Assembly: GCA_013396915.1 (NCBI GenBank)
Contig: VWZL01000525.1
Span: 62,001-126,000, forward strand
Source: Stercorarius parasiticus
Lineage: Eukaryota > Chordata > Aves > Charadriiformes > Stercorariidae
Direction: 5' to 3'
DNA: 64,000 nt
This document shows positions 36,801 to 48,800 of this stretch, in pieces (positions within the stretch are counted from its first letter, which is position 1; every line of letters begins with the position of its first letter). A program made the position numbers and the translations under genes. The notes under the pieces were generated by a model that saw only the letters and a program-made list of their open reading frames with translations, was not told the origin of the DNA and searched no databases.

Positions 36801-39800
36801 GCACGAAGGAGAAGGAAGAACGGTTAGAGTTACAGGACGATGTTGGCACAAGAACTAAGGGGCACGAGCTGGCTGGGAAAAAAATTAAGGTGGAAATTAG
36901 TTTCCTACTGGTGAAAGAGGAGAATGGTCACGGAGAGAAAAATCATCATCCGACCCGTTTGGGAGGATGTTAACCGGTTCACGTGAGGGATTCTGTAACG
37001 CGGTGACTGCAACAGGGTAGGAATGGACACAAACCCATCCCTTCCCAGCCGGCGTGTGCGTGCGTGCGTACGTATTTGTGCATTTTCAGAGGATTTTGGA
37101 GAATAGCGATCCATTGCCCTCTGTTTGCCAGCGGAGGCCAAATACCTTTGCCTGGAACATCCCTCCCTGGGGGAAGCAGCGTTCCGGTCCCCGTCCCCGC
37201 TCCGGGAAGGCTCTCCTAACACTAACCGTGCGCCGCTCTGCAGCCGGCTCACGTAGGCTGCTATCAGTGCGTGCTCGTCTGCTAATCGGCCGGCAGCATC
37301 CCGGGCGCACTGCGACCTACCAGTGATGGAGGCAAAAGAGAGCAAACAAAACATGACATAAATACAAAGCAAATAAGTAATGGATGTTAACCAAACAAAC
37401 AGTTAAAAATTAAAACAAACAGATGAGTAATTAAAAAATGTAAATATGCTCCCGCAAGCCGCACGAAAAGCATACCTTCTGCAGTTAAAGATTAAAACAC
37501 AGATTGGAGGAACATTTGGGTGCCGAAATACGTGACGACGGCAGCTGTGGAGGGTCCCTGAGCCCGCTGTCACGCCGGGAGAACGGGACCGACCCCAGCC
37601 CCGCAGGCTGCCACCGCGGCAGCGACGTTCCCAGCAGGATCCACGTCTTCAGGGAGCCGCCGGGAACAGACTGCGGGGCACAACGGGGACCGGAGCCTCC
37701 GACCTGAACAGAACTTACCCTTTTGTGCCCAAACAGCTCCAAAACCACCCCAAACCACGCTGGGTTGCAGTTTTATCACTGTGTCTAAAATCAGAACTGA
37801 AAGCATCCAGTCTCTTTCTCTCATAATAATAAACGAAAATACCAAGAAAGTGATAAAAACCTAAAACATTCATGGTTGGTATCAGCAGAACTATCCTTTA
37901 ACAGGGGTTCATTGAAATACGTTGTACTTCTTTGTTTTGAGGACTCATAAAAATAAAGCTACTCTAGTTTTGCATATTCCTATGAATAGAAACCGACTGC
38001 AGGAAATATTTGTCAGCAGTAATCCCCCACAAATGACTATTTGTCTATATGGACCAATTACAACCTGCTGGTTTCTACCAGGCTTGCGACGGCAGCATCT
38101 CAAAACCCGTGAGAGAATACCGGGAAATGGTTCCTTTTTTCGTTTGTCCCAGGCACTGCACACAAAGGCAGCAAGGTCTTCTCCTCCAGCCCCAAGGAGC
38201 GACACGCGACTCTGCCGTGCCGGGGTGCCTCCACAGCCAGGTGAGGTTTTATTTTGCCTGCAGGTTATGATTCTGCCTGCAGGACTCCGGCCCACCACCT
38301 GCAACAGAGCTCGGGAGGAGACGGCACCGCTCGGGCGGGAGGTGAACTGTCCCCTGCAGATATCAGATCAGTCTGCTGCCTAAAAAATGACTCTCGAACA
38401 CGTATCGCTATTATTTCAGCACAATACGCATTTCTTGCACGTGTACGAGTACACGAGAAATTCCATTCTTCATTTCTATGTCAGCTATTCAAGCCGCTCT
38501 TTCAATTTACAAACCGCAGTTAATTCCTTCTCCACACACGTCCAGGAAGTATTTGTCTCAGAAGCTTTTATAAACATGGCATTTATTGCTTTCAGCATCA
38601 ATATACTGATACTATGAAAGCAGAATTCACATTTTTTAGACACACAAACTCTTTTCTTCTCTGTTATGTGCAGCAACATGTCAGAGAACTCTGCCAGGAG
38701 CAGAATAAGACCTTATAAAAAAGAAGTAAAATGGAACTACCCACGTCAACCCCTCCAGGCAATGAGCAACCTTTGTAATAATGGGTTTGTAATAAGAACG
38801 AGACTTAACAGTAACCACCGCACGGAAGAATTTTTAAGCAATCTACACTTTGTGAAGCCTGACTACCGGCAAGTGCTGAAAAGCTTCACTTTGGCTATGC
38901 TTTATAGCAGGCACATCGCTGCAACCACAACAATTAAGATTCCAAGACCTTTTCCATTATAACTCATTACACAGGCTCTTTCGAAAAGGAAAAAGCCCGG
39001 CAGAAATGACCACAGTTTTAACTCAAAATGGGAATAGCGTTAAGAGTGATTAGCATTCCTGGTTTGGGAAGAAAAATAAGAGTTACATTAAACTAACGTG
39101 TGTCTGAACACCATTCCTAGCACGTATGGGATTTTCCCTGCACACTTGTGGGCCTGCCTGGTGGCCCCCCAGCCCCCACCAGGACATCGCTCAGCAGTCT
39201 CCAACCCCTGGAAAACCAGGGAAGGCAGAATTAAGGTGCCTGTCCCAGGAAGGCACCAAGGGAGCAGGAACCCTACGAGTATCCTGGGTGCCAGACCCTG
39301 CCGGGAGCAGCTGTAGGGAGCCATGGCAGGAGCAAAGATGCAGCCAGTTCAGGAGAGCTGGAGGACGAGAGGGACGGGGGGATGCTCACTGCTACTGGTC
39401 CACCACCAGCAGAAGTGGATGGGTCCTGGGGGGAATTCATAGAATCACAGAACGGTTGGGGTGGGAAGGGACCTTAAAGCCCACCCCGTGCCACCCCCTG
39501 CCCTGGGCAGGGACACCTCCCACCAGCCCAGGTTGCTCCAAGCCCCGTCCAACCTGGCCTTGAACCCCTCCAGGGATGGGGCAGCCACAGCTTCTCGGGG
39601 CAACCTGGGCCAGGGGCTCACCACCCTCACACCAAAGAATTTCTTCCCAAGATCTCATCCAAATCTCCCCTCTTGCAGTGTAAAACCCTTCCCCCTCGTC
39701 CCATGGCTCCCCTCCCTGCTCCAGAGTCCCTCCCCAGCTTTCCTGGAGCCCCTTGAGGGACTGGCAGGGGCTGGAAGGTCTCCGCGGAGCCTTCTCTTCT

Positions 39801-42800
39801 CCAGGCTGAACCCCCCCCAGGTCTCTCAGCCTGGAGCGTTCATTCATCGCTCTCTTTGGCAGCGCACAGGTAACTTCTCATCGAGGAGGTATCTAAGCAC
39901 AGTGGGCAGGAGAAAGTGCGGGGCTTGGTGGGATTCTGTGGCTCGCACCAGGGTGTTGTGAGGATCCCTAGGGTAGGGATCCTAGTGTTGTAGGCACGTG
40001 GGTTGCTTTCAGAGAGCAAAAGAAGTATTAAAATAAAAAAATTAGTGTGGGTAATCCTGATCTGCAAAACTCACATAAACACAAGCTCCACAGTTCAAAA
40101 AAAAGCATTGAACTCGTATCCACTGCCCGAGTCCTGGCTGCTGCTCCGTTTGCCAAAGGCATTCTGCGTTTGTCCCCAAAAGCAGAGCCCGTGGGGCAGC
40201 GCTGGGTCGCGGTTCAAAGAAAGCAGGATTTGAGTTCTGCTGACATCTACCTTTAACTCGTTTCCAAAGGGCTTGTCTTTGACCGAATTTAGCGCCTCTG
40301 GGAAAGCCTGAGTTAAGCAGGACAAGCTTAATTCTTTGTAAACTTTGTCAGTATAACACCTGCGGAGTGTCCACAGAGCCACCAGCGCTCGCCCAGAGCA
40401 GTCTCTAGTCCACCTTCTCCTCAAAGGGGGATCAAACGGACGAGACAGAAGATGTTTTCCTAAACTCTTCTTGGAGAGGGTACTCGAGAGTGCAGCACCT
40501 GGTCTGAAACAGATCTGCAGAACGTAACAAACCTCTAGACCTACAGTTTCCACCACTCATCCGAAATCTCCGTTGCTGAGAGCTGATCCTGGTGCTTCTC
40601 CTGCCCGCTCCCCAGGCCACACCGCGTCCTCTCACCACCCCGTACCCACGGGGACCGCTGCAAGGGCTCTGCCAAAGCACAGCACTCTCCTTCTCCGGCA
40701 GGTCAACACCATCAGCTGCTTCTGGACCTGCAATGTGTCCACAGCCGCCTTAGCATCTGCTGTCCCAAAGCCAAGACAGCACATCAGGAGGAAGCCACCG
40801 CTACCGAATCACTGTCTGAGATAAGGCATTCCTGTTACTACAAACCCCCGTCACATTATCACCTCCTTTTCGGGGGAATTTTGTTGATTTTCATTCAAGC
40901 TCTTCATACACTACAAATTCCCCACTTTTCTGCTTCTTATTCTCTGAGGGGGGTGAGCCCCTGGCCCAGGTTGCCCAGAGAAGCTGTGGCTGCCCCATCC
41001 CTAGAGGGGTTCAAGGCCAGGTTGGACGGGGCTTGGAGAAGCCTGGGCTGGTGGGAGGTGTCCCTGCCCAGGGCAGGGGGTGGCGCTGGGTGGGCTTTAA
41101 GGTCCTTCCAACCCAAACCGTTCTGTGGTTCCATGATTATTCATGCATTTTATTTTATTTTCGGTTGCTCAAAGCTGTCTATATTAATTTCATCTTACTG
41201 ATCTACAGGACCACTCTGAATTAGACGCTTGCCCTCTGGAGAATCTCCAGTAGAACCATAGAATTGCCTGGGCTGGAAGGGACCTTTGAGATCATCGAGT
41301 CCAACCATCAACCCAACACTGCCAAGGCCACCACTACCCCACGGCCCTCAGCACCACGTCTGCCCGGCTTTTCAATCCCTCCAGGGATGGCGACTCCACC
41401 ACTGCCCTGGGCAGCCTCTTCCAATGCTTCACAACCCTTTCCGGGAGGAAATTGTTCCCAATATCCATCCTAAACCTCCCCTGGCACAACTTGAGGCCGT
41501 TTCCTCTTGTCCCATGGCCTGTTCCTTGGGAGAAGAGCCCGACCCCCCCTGGCTCCCCCCTCCTTTCGGGGAGCTGGAGAGAGCGAGAAGGTCTCCCCTC
41601 AGCCTCCTTTTCTCCAGGCTGAACACCCCCAGCTCCCTCAGCCGCTCCTCACCAGACTCCTGCTCCAGACCCCTCCCCAGCTCCGTTGCCCTTCTCTGGA
41701 CACGCTCCAGCCCCTCAGTGTCTGTTTTGTGGTGAGGGGCCCAAACCTGGGCACAGCCCTCGAGGTGGGGCCTCACCAGTGCCCAGTGCAGGGGGACGGT
41801 CACTGCCCCAGCCCTGCTGGCCACCCTGTTCCTCCCTTGCACAGTGCCAGTGTGACATTTACGTACGCCCGTTCCCTATTTCATTGTGCAAATGCCAAGA
41901 CAGAAACCGAGTAACGCTGAACTGGGAACAGACCCCGTGGGATCCCACTTGACACGTGCTCCCTCTTTGGTAGGAAAATATTGATATTTTCTTTCTCTGA
42001 CTGCAATTTTTCAAGTGGTGTTGCACCCACACAACAGCAGTTTCAACCAGTCCACGTTTACCTACTTTATTTACAAAAATACCATATGGGATAGTGTCGA
42101 AAGCTTTATGAGTCAATACATTAGTGCTTCCCCCTCCTTCACGAGGCCACCCACCCGGGCAGAACCACCCCATTTCCATTCTTTGGCATGATTTGTTCTC
42201 GACATAGATGTGTCAGCTATTTTTACTCCCTAGCCCTCTACGTGGGCATGGACCGACGGTTTTATAAGGCGCTCAGGAATCTGAAGGTATCCCTTCCACT
42301 TCCACACACCTATTTCAGCAAAAATGCTTCATATAGCCATCGGCTCTTGACACCACACCACCACCCTCTCTCTTTTCTCCTTTTTTTTCGTAATTTAAAA
42401 GATAAGCAGCTCAGTTCCTTGTCTGTACAGACGGCGGCCACAGCCACCCGAAGGATGGCCAGCTGGTGGGGACAGGGCCGCTTCGGGGCGTCTCTGCTGC
42501 AGATGCAGCCACAGCTGTATGTGCGCCCCTCTGAAAATGCCTTTAAAACCTGAAGTCTGGGAAAGTTCATTGCCGACAAAACACCTTCAGGACTTAACTT
42601 TCCAGAACCTCGAGCCATATCGACATCTTCCAAGAGAATTTTTAGACATCTCCCAGAATCACGCCTGGCCCTTAATGTGGCCTGAGTTCGGAGCGCGGTC
42701 AGGCACACTGGTGAGGGCTTGTTTTGTTCTGCTTTTTTTAAAAAAATGAATATATCCCTGGTAGAGAAACTCAGAATTATACTATAACCACAGAATCTTT

Positions 42801-45800
42801 CATCTTTCAGAAGATGGCATCAAGGTTTCCTAGTCTGAGGTAAAACAGAACACGACACAAGGACAAAGCACCACCTCCTCCCCCCAGGTTAGCCACATGC
42901 CGTAACTGAATTCTTCAAAGCAGCATTAAAATGTAATTTTACAGTATGTTTCTGACCCTCTTCATACAACAACAGCCACCACACACAGAACCAGGTTCCT
43001 CCACGCAAAGCAATAGTCAAAAGACAGCAAGAAATCACATTAACCATGCTCCTTCTGAAGCAATATTAAGTGGGAAAAGAAAAACGAGGTCCGAGGAACG
43101 CGCAGGGAGCTGGAGGATGCTGGAGATGCTGAGGGGGACGGCTGAGGGTCTGGGTGCTCGGTCACGGCTGGGGCTCGAACACGTCACTGCCCGACACTGA
43201 GAACAGGCTCCGAAAGCTTCGGTGGCTCCTGCCCCAAATTTTACACACTAAGACTTGGCTCCGCAGCTTTATAAGCAACTCAATAAATTATTAAGGTATT
43301 GAAATGGTGCTTTCGGTGTCTTAAATTCATTTCTGTTCCAAAAATCTAGCAGGAAAGCCAAGTAAAATAGACAATTTATTTAAAATGAGGTAATTTACAG
43401 CAAGAAATCCCTGCAAATTTCTATTATGCTGGCTCACAACTTTGTAAATCTTTACCAAATTGCACATGGCTGCTCTGGCGACTGAGACGGCAAAGAGCTT
43501 TTCGAAGTGGCCAGGACATAATCTAGAGGGATCTCTTGTTTTCTGTCGCATTGCTTTCCCCCACGATTGATATAAATAGATGTTAAGGTCAAAAAGGATA
43601 ATTGCCGCCATTCTCCGCGTAACACAGCCTGTGAAATGTAGCACAGTAATTTCTGAATCAAGGCCGTGCTTCCGACCGACCCGCAGCGCTCCGTTCAGAC
43701 TGGGATGGGGTCTGGCTTGGAGACGTGGAGTCGTGGGGAAGCCACCACTTCCCTTGAACGCTCGAAACAACTTCTTAATTTCTGCAGACCCCCACCTCCA
43801 GCTGTCCTGTGCAGGACGGGGCGTACATCCAAGCTGGAAAATCAGCCAGTGCAATTACGGAGAGAGATGTAATGCAGCCCAGCAGCAGCAGCAGCGTGTC
43901 GGGTGGTCATCGTTACGGCAGAGGAGACAGGGAAAAAACATGATCTTGTAACACTCGAATTTAAAGAGACACCGGACAGGGAGGAACGAAGAGCCAGCAA
44001 AGTGGCTGCAGAAGGCCAGCAGTGAACAAACCTGTTTGATTATGTATGCTGCTGTTAAGCTATTTTTAAAAAAATCAAAATCTTCATCGGGCAACTTATA
44101 CCAAACATGTGGAAGAACATCTGGAAGTGTAAAACCAGACGACTTGAACAAGAGGTGGGGGAGGGCATCCTTCCCTCTGCTCAGCACTGGTGAGTGCTGG
44201 GTCCAGCGCTGGGCTCCCCAGTCCAGGAGGGACACGCACAGACTGGAGAGAGCCCAGTGAGGGGCCACCAGGATGCTGAGGGACTGGAGCGTCTCTGCCG
44301 CAGGGAGAGGCTGAGGACCAGAGGCCACAGGCACAAAATAAGAAATTCCATCTGAATACAAAACCCCCACTTTTTCACTCCGAGGGTGGTCCAGCACTCG
44401 CCCAGGTTGCCCAGCGAGGCTGCAGAGGCTGCGGCTGTGGAGCTATTCCGAGCCCAACTGGACGCCAGGTTGACCCCACCTGAGCAGGGGCTGGACCAGG
44501 CGGCCTCAAGAGCCCCCTTCCAACCTCAACCAGTCCGTGGTTTCTCTGACTTGGTGATATTAACATGTGAACTGGGCTGACAAATCTCGGAGCAGACAAA
44601 AATCAGGTAGCTTGGGGGGGGAAAAAAAAAAAGGCAAAATGGAGTGAGAAAGAGCTGAAGAAGAAACTAAGTGTTTGAACGTGATGAGAAAGGTGAGAGA
44701 GAGCAAATCCAAGTTCTCGCGAGTGCAGCGCTCCGGATCTGCTCTGCCTGCAGGGTGACTCCACGATCTGAAAGGTCCCTTCCAAGCCAGACGATTCCGA
44801 CTGTGAGCAGGGACAGCCCTGTTCCCCGTCCCTGTGCCTGTCCCTCCTGGCACGGCGTTTGCAGCCCCGCTGCTCTGCAGTGGGTAGATTGCAATACAGC
44901 TGTTGGAAAACCCATGCTGAACCAGAGGGAGGAAGAACAGGAAGGAATGGGAAGTATCACTTCAGCGGCAGCACACAAGATAAACTGGAGCAGCGCCACC
45001 GGGGAAAGGAAAAAACTACAGAGAAGGTGAAAGCAGCTGGTGTGAGAAGTGGTGTAAAGACAGGCCAAAGCTCTCACAACAGAGGTAAGTTAGAAGATAC
45101 CATCAAAGCAGCACCGGGATGAAGCACCTGCAGGTCCCGTGTCTCCCGTTCCCACCCAGCATTCCCACCAGGCGCGTGCTGTCTCGGGACGAGTCCGCGG
45201 AGCGGGACCTGCCATCCCTCCGAGGTGTCCGCATGCCAACGGCAAGAGGGAAACACCTCTCACATCTGGGCTCCAAACCCGACATTCCTTCTATATTTTA
45301 TTCAGATATTTTCCTCTTGATCTTGAACCTTCAAGCCACCGAAGAGCAGCGTTCAAACGTCCCAACTGTTCGCCTGGCTGGTGCCTTCTGACCATTTTTC
45401 CCCCCACCAAACTCTCCACGCTCTCACCTAACGCATCCTCCTCATAACCCACATCCCACAGACTCGCAATTGCACCCGCAGGATTTGAAACCACAGGTTC
45501 GAAATAAATACTTTAGGCATCTAGATATCTGTTTAAATGATGAGTACTGAAACCTAGAGTTCTTGTTTGACATTGTTAGGCCGATTCACCATGCCGACCC
45601 TCGTCCTCACCCTTCCTTCCTCCTTGCTGTCCCTTTCATCTTGTTGTCAAGTATCGTCACACCTTCCCGGAGCGAGGTTACACGTGAGCTGGGACCTCCC
45701 TTGTCTCGAGACAAAGAGATACTTTTGTCCCCTTTCTAGAAAGAGAGTCTATTTTGGTATTATGTAGGTACATACAAGGTATTATGGTGTGCCTGAGCAC

Positions 45801-48800
45801 CCGGTGCCAGACAGTGCCAGCTGCCCCAGGCCACCCAGGCTCCTGCTCCCAAACTCTCATCCCCAAAACCTCTTTGTGGCTGAACCTGTGGCTAAAATGG
45901 ATCTAGGCTCTCTAGAGGTCACCCAGCTCTAAGCAGCAGAATATAAGAAAACGAACGTACTCCACCTGTGCCAAAGAAAAATGGCAGCGCGGGCAGTAAC
46001 GGTAGTTTCAGTCACTTTGAGGCGGAATTGGTGACCGGACGGCTCGAAGGAAATGTCAGAGAGACGAATGCAGCCACGGGAACAAAGGAGAAAAAAGGCA
46101 CATTGGAAATTTGTCAGAAGATAAATTAAGCCAGCCAAGCAAATCAAAGTCACTCTGGGTTGCGGAACTTAAAAAGCCAAGGGACAGCACCAATGACATG
46201 GCTATGAGACACACCAGTGCAGAGCTGGCGGCAGAGGAAAGCTTCTGGAGGTCGGATCCAAAAGCCGGGAACCCCCCGGTCGTGCAAACACAACGCCGGA
46301 GAGGGACAGGGCTCGGGGGCCACCAACGGCACCGGAGACAAAGGCTGAACACGGACAAACAAAACCAAAGGCAGAGGAGTGTGAGGGACTAAGGAGCAGG
46401 TAATCAGTGACATTAGGAGCAGACAACTGAAAATAAATCCGAGTTAGAGCTAGTGGCAATAAAGCCTCTCAGACAGGAAAGAAGAAGGTTTTGAATATTG
46501 CCTAGGCAGGTGGCAACACATCCCTTTCCACTTCAGCTCTTAAGTTGCAAATAATTTTCTTTTTAAGCTGTAAGAACATGTTTCACCTGACCAAATGCAA
46601 CATCTGTAGTCTCCAGGCTCCTTAGAAATCAGAGAAAAACTAATGCAATATTTTGTCTCATTACAGGTAGCAGACACCACCGAGCGGTTGAGAGGATTGC
46701 CACCCTGACACGTCTATAGACCCCTAATGGCAGCAGAGATGTATACAAGCCTTTTCGGAAAGAACAGAGAACGATCCATCCACCTTTTCACACAGAACAG
46801 ACATTAACAGGGCTGAAATACAACGCATGCAAATTCTGACATGGACCTGCAATGTAAAAGATGCAGCATAACCTACGGACTGAGCACGGCTGCTGAGAGA
46901 GCAAATGACGCAAAGGGTATTTAAAGAGGGAAACACACGTCATTAACCTAATGGAGGACAGCTTGTCTTTGGGAACAGAATTACTGAAAGAAGAAAAGCA
47001 CATACTGACCACACCAGGAGGAAAAAAAATCTATTCCTCCAGTAATTTAAAATAAATTAGCTAACACAAATAACATTTAATGGGCTTGGCCTAGCCTTAC
47101 AGAAGAGCCATAATCATCTCCATTTATTCAGGAAAGCTCGTTGGCTGTCAAGATCAGAGAAATACTGTGTTCTGTTGTATCACGGGTAACAAACATAGGC
47201 AAGGCTGCATTAAAATTTCCCCTCTGTAAATGTCTCAGTAAACATACGGAACATCTGACTCCCACATCCAATAATACGCTATCGAACGCAAACCCACCAG
47301 TGAATCAGTCAGCTTTTTTCATTTGGAAACTTACGTTTTGCAAGATGAAAAATAACAAAACCGTAATGTTACATACGTAAATGGGAAAAAAAAATCCACA
47401 GCTGAGCGTGGCCGTAGCTCCACTTCTGCTCCCAGAACTCCCCGCTCATGAGAAGAAACCTCCTCTGACCTCATTCTGTCTGCAGCGTTTCAGGGACGAC
47501 GGAACGCTCCCTGCCTTGTGCAAAATATAGTTATTGAAATGGTGGGACCTGGAGAGTTCATTGCCCCTCTGGATATTTTCCAGTGAAAGCAGAGGACGAG
47601 GAGGCTGGAAATGCCAGAGGTTCCTTGGAGAGATGTGCCTGGACTGAAGAGGAGCATTGGCGAGGGCTCCTTTGGTTGGTTTGCTTTGCACTTTTTAGTT
47701 CACAGAAAAAGTGAGGTCAGGCATTAAAATCCTGCTTTCAGCTCGGTCTTATTCCCAACAAAACAGTTGTCAAAGGGAACTTATTTTCATGTTTTTAACA
47801 GCAGGAAATCCCAAAAAGAGGTTTCCATCCTGCTCTGCCGCTGAATGGCGTCCTGGGAGAGCGAGAAGCTCCGCAGAGCAGCTGGCCCTGTCCTGTCCTT
47901 TAGCACCTCTTGTGCAATGAATGGATGCAACCACCACGGGAATCATCGACTCACAGAGTGGTCTGGGTTGGAAGGACCTCAAAGCCCACCCAGCGCCACC
48001 CCCTGCCCTGGGCAGGGACACCTCCCACCAGCCCAGGTTGCTCCAAGCCCCGTCCAACCTGGCCTTGAACCCCTCCAGGGATGGGGCAGCCACAGCTTCT
48101 CTGGGCAACCTGGGCCAGGGGCTCACCACCCTCACACCAAAGAAGTTCTTCCCCAGATCTCATCTCAGTCTCCCCTCTTGCAGTGTAAAACCCTTCCCCC
48201 TCGTCCCATGGCTGCCCTCCCTGCTCCAGAGTCCCTCCCCAGCTTTGCTGGAGCCCCTTGAGGGCCTGGCAGGGGCTGGAAGGTCTCCCCGGAGCCTTCT
48301 CTTCTCCAGGCTGAACCCCCCCAGCTCTCTCAGCCTGTCCTCCCAGCAGAGGGGCTCCAGCCCTCCCAGCAGCTCCGGGGCCTCCTCTGGCCCCGCTCCA
48401 ACAGCTCCGTGTCTCTCCTGTGCTGAGGCCCCCGAGCTGGAGGCAGCACTGCAGGGGGGTCTCCCCCGAACGGAGCAGAGGGGCAGAACCCCCCCCTCGC
48501 CCTGCTGGCCACAGCCCTTCTTCTCCAGGGAAACCCTGTGCTGAGAACAGCCATCTCTGCCACCAGAAGCCAAATCACTGCCTCAATTCCTTGAGGCCAG
48601 AGCCACCAAGCACACACTAGAGAAGTCTCTCAGTCTCCCACCACAAGAGTTACCGATTTCAGCCCCTCTCCCAGGGGTGAGAACGTGTTTTCTGGATGCA
48701 GAGGTCGGTGTGGAGGAGCCGGGGCAGACAGCCGAGCTCCGCACGAGCTCTGCCCGCAGGGACGGCCGGGGACGGAGCAGAAACCCCGAGTGCCTCCCGG

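Larger units (their letters stand above)
29775..37226 (-). other. DTNB: DTNB intron between the two syntrophin-site exons
   Basis: A 7.5-kb intron with a CR1 reverse-transcriptase fragment (32570-33239) that ends at a one-base gap, a young CR1 (35094-35357) and an adjacent opposed older CR1 (35371-35515). The region 33262-33969 is open on both strands. A GC-rich unique block lies at 30130-30640. The remaining sequence is unremarkable. Confidence 0.75.

Noticed and set aside
47921..48544. 207-codon plus-strand open frame
   Set aside because: Translation of an inverted CR1 3' UTR; the same peptide recurs at other CR1 copies.
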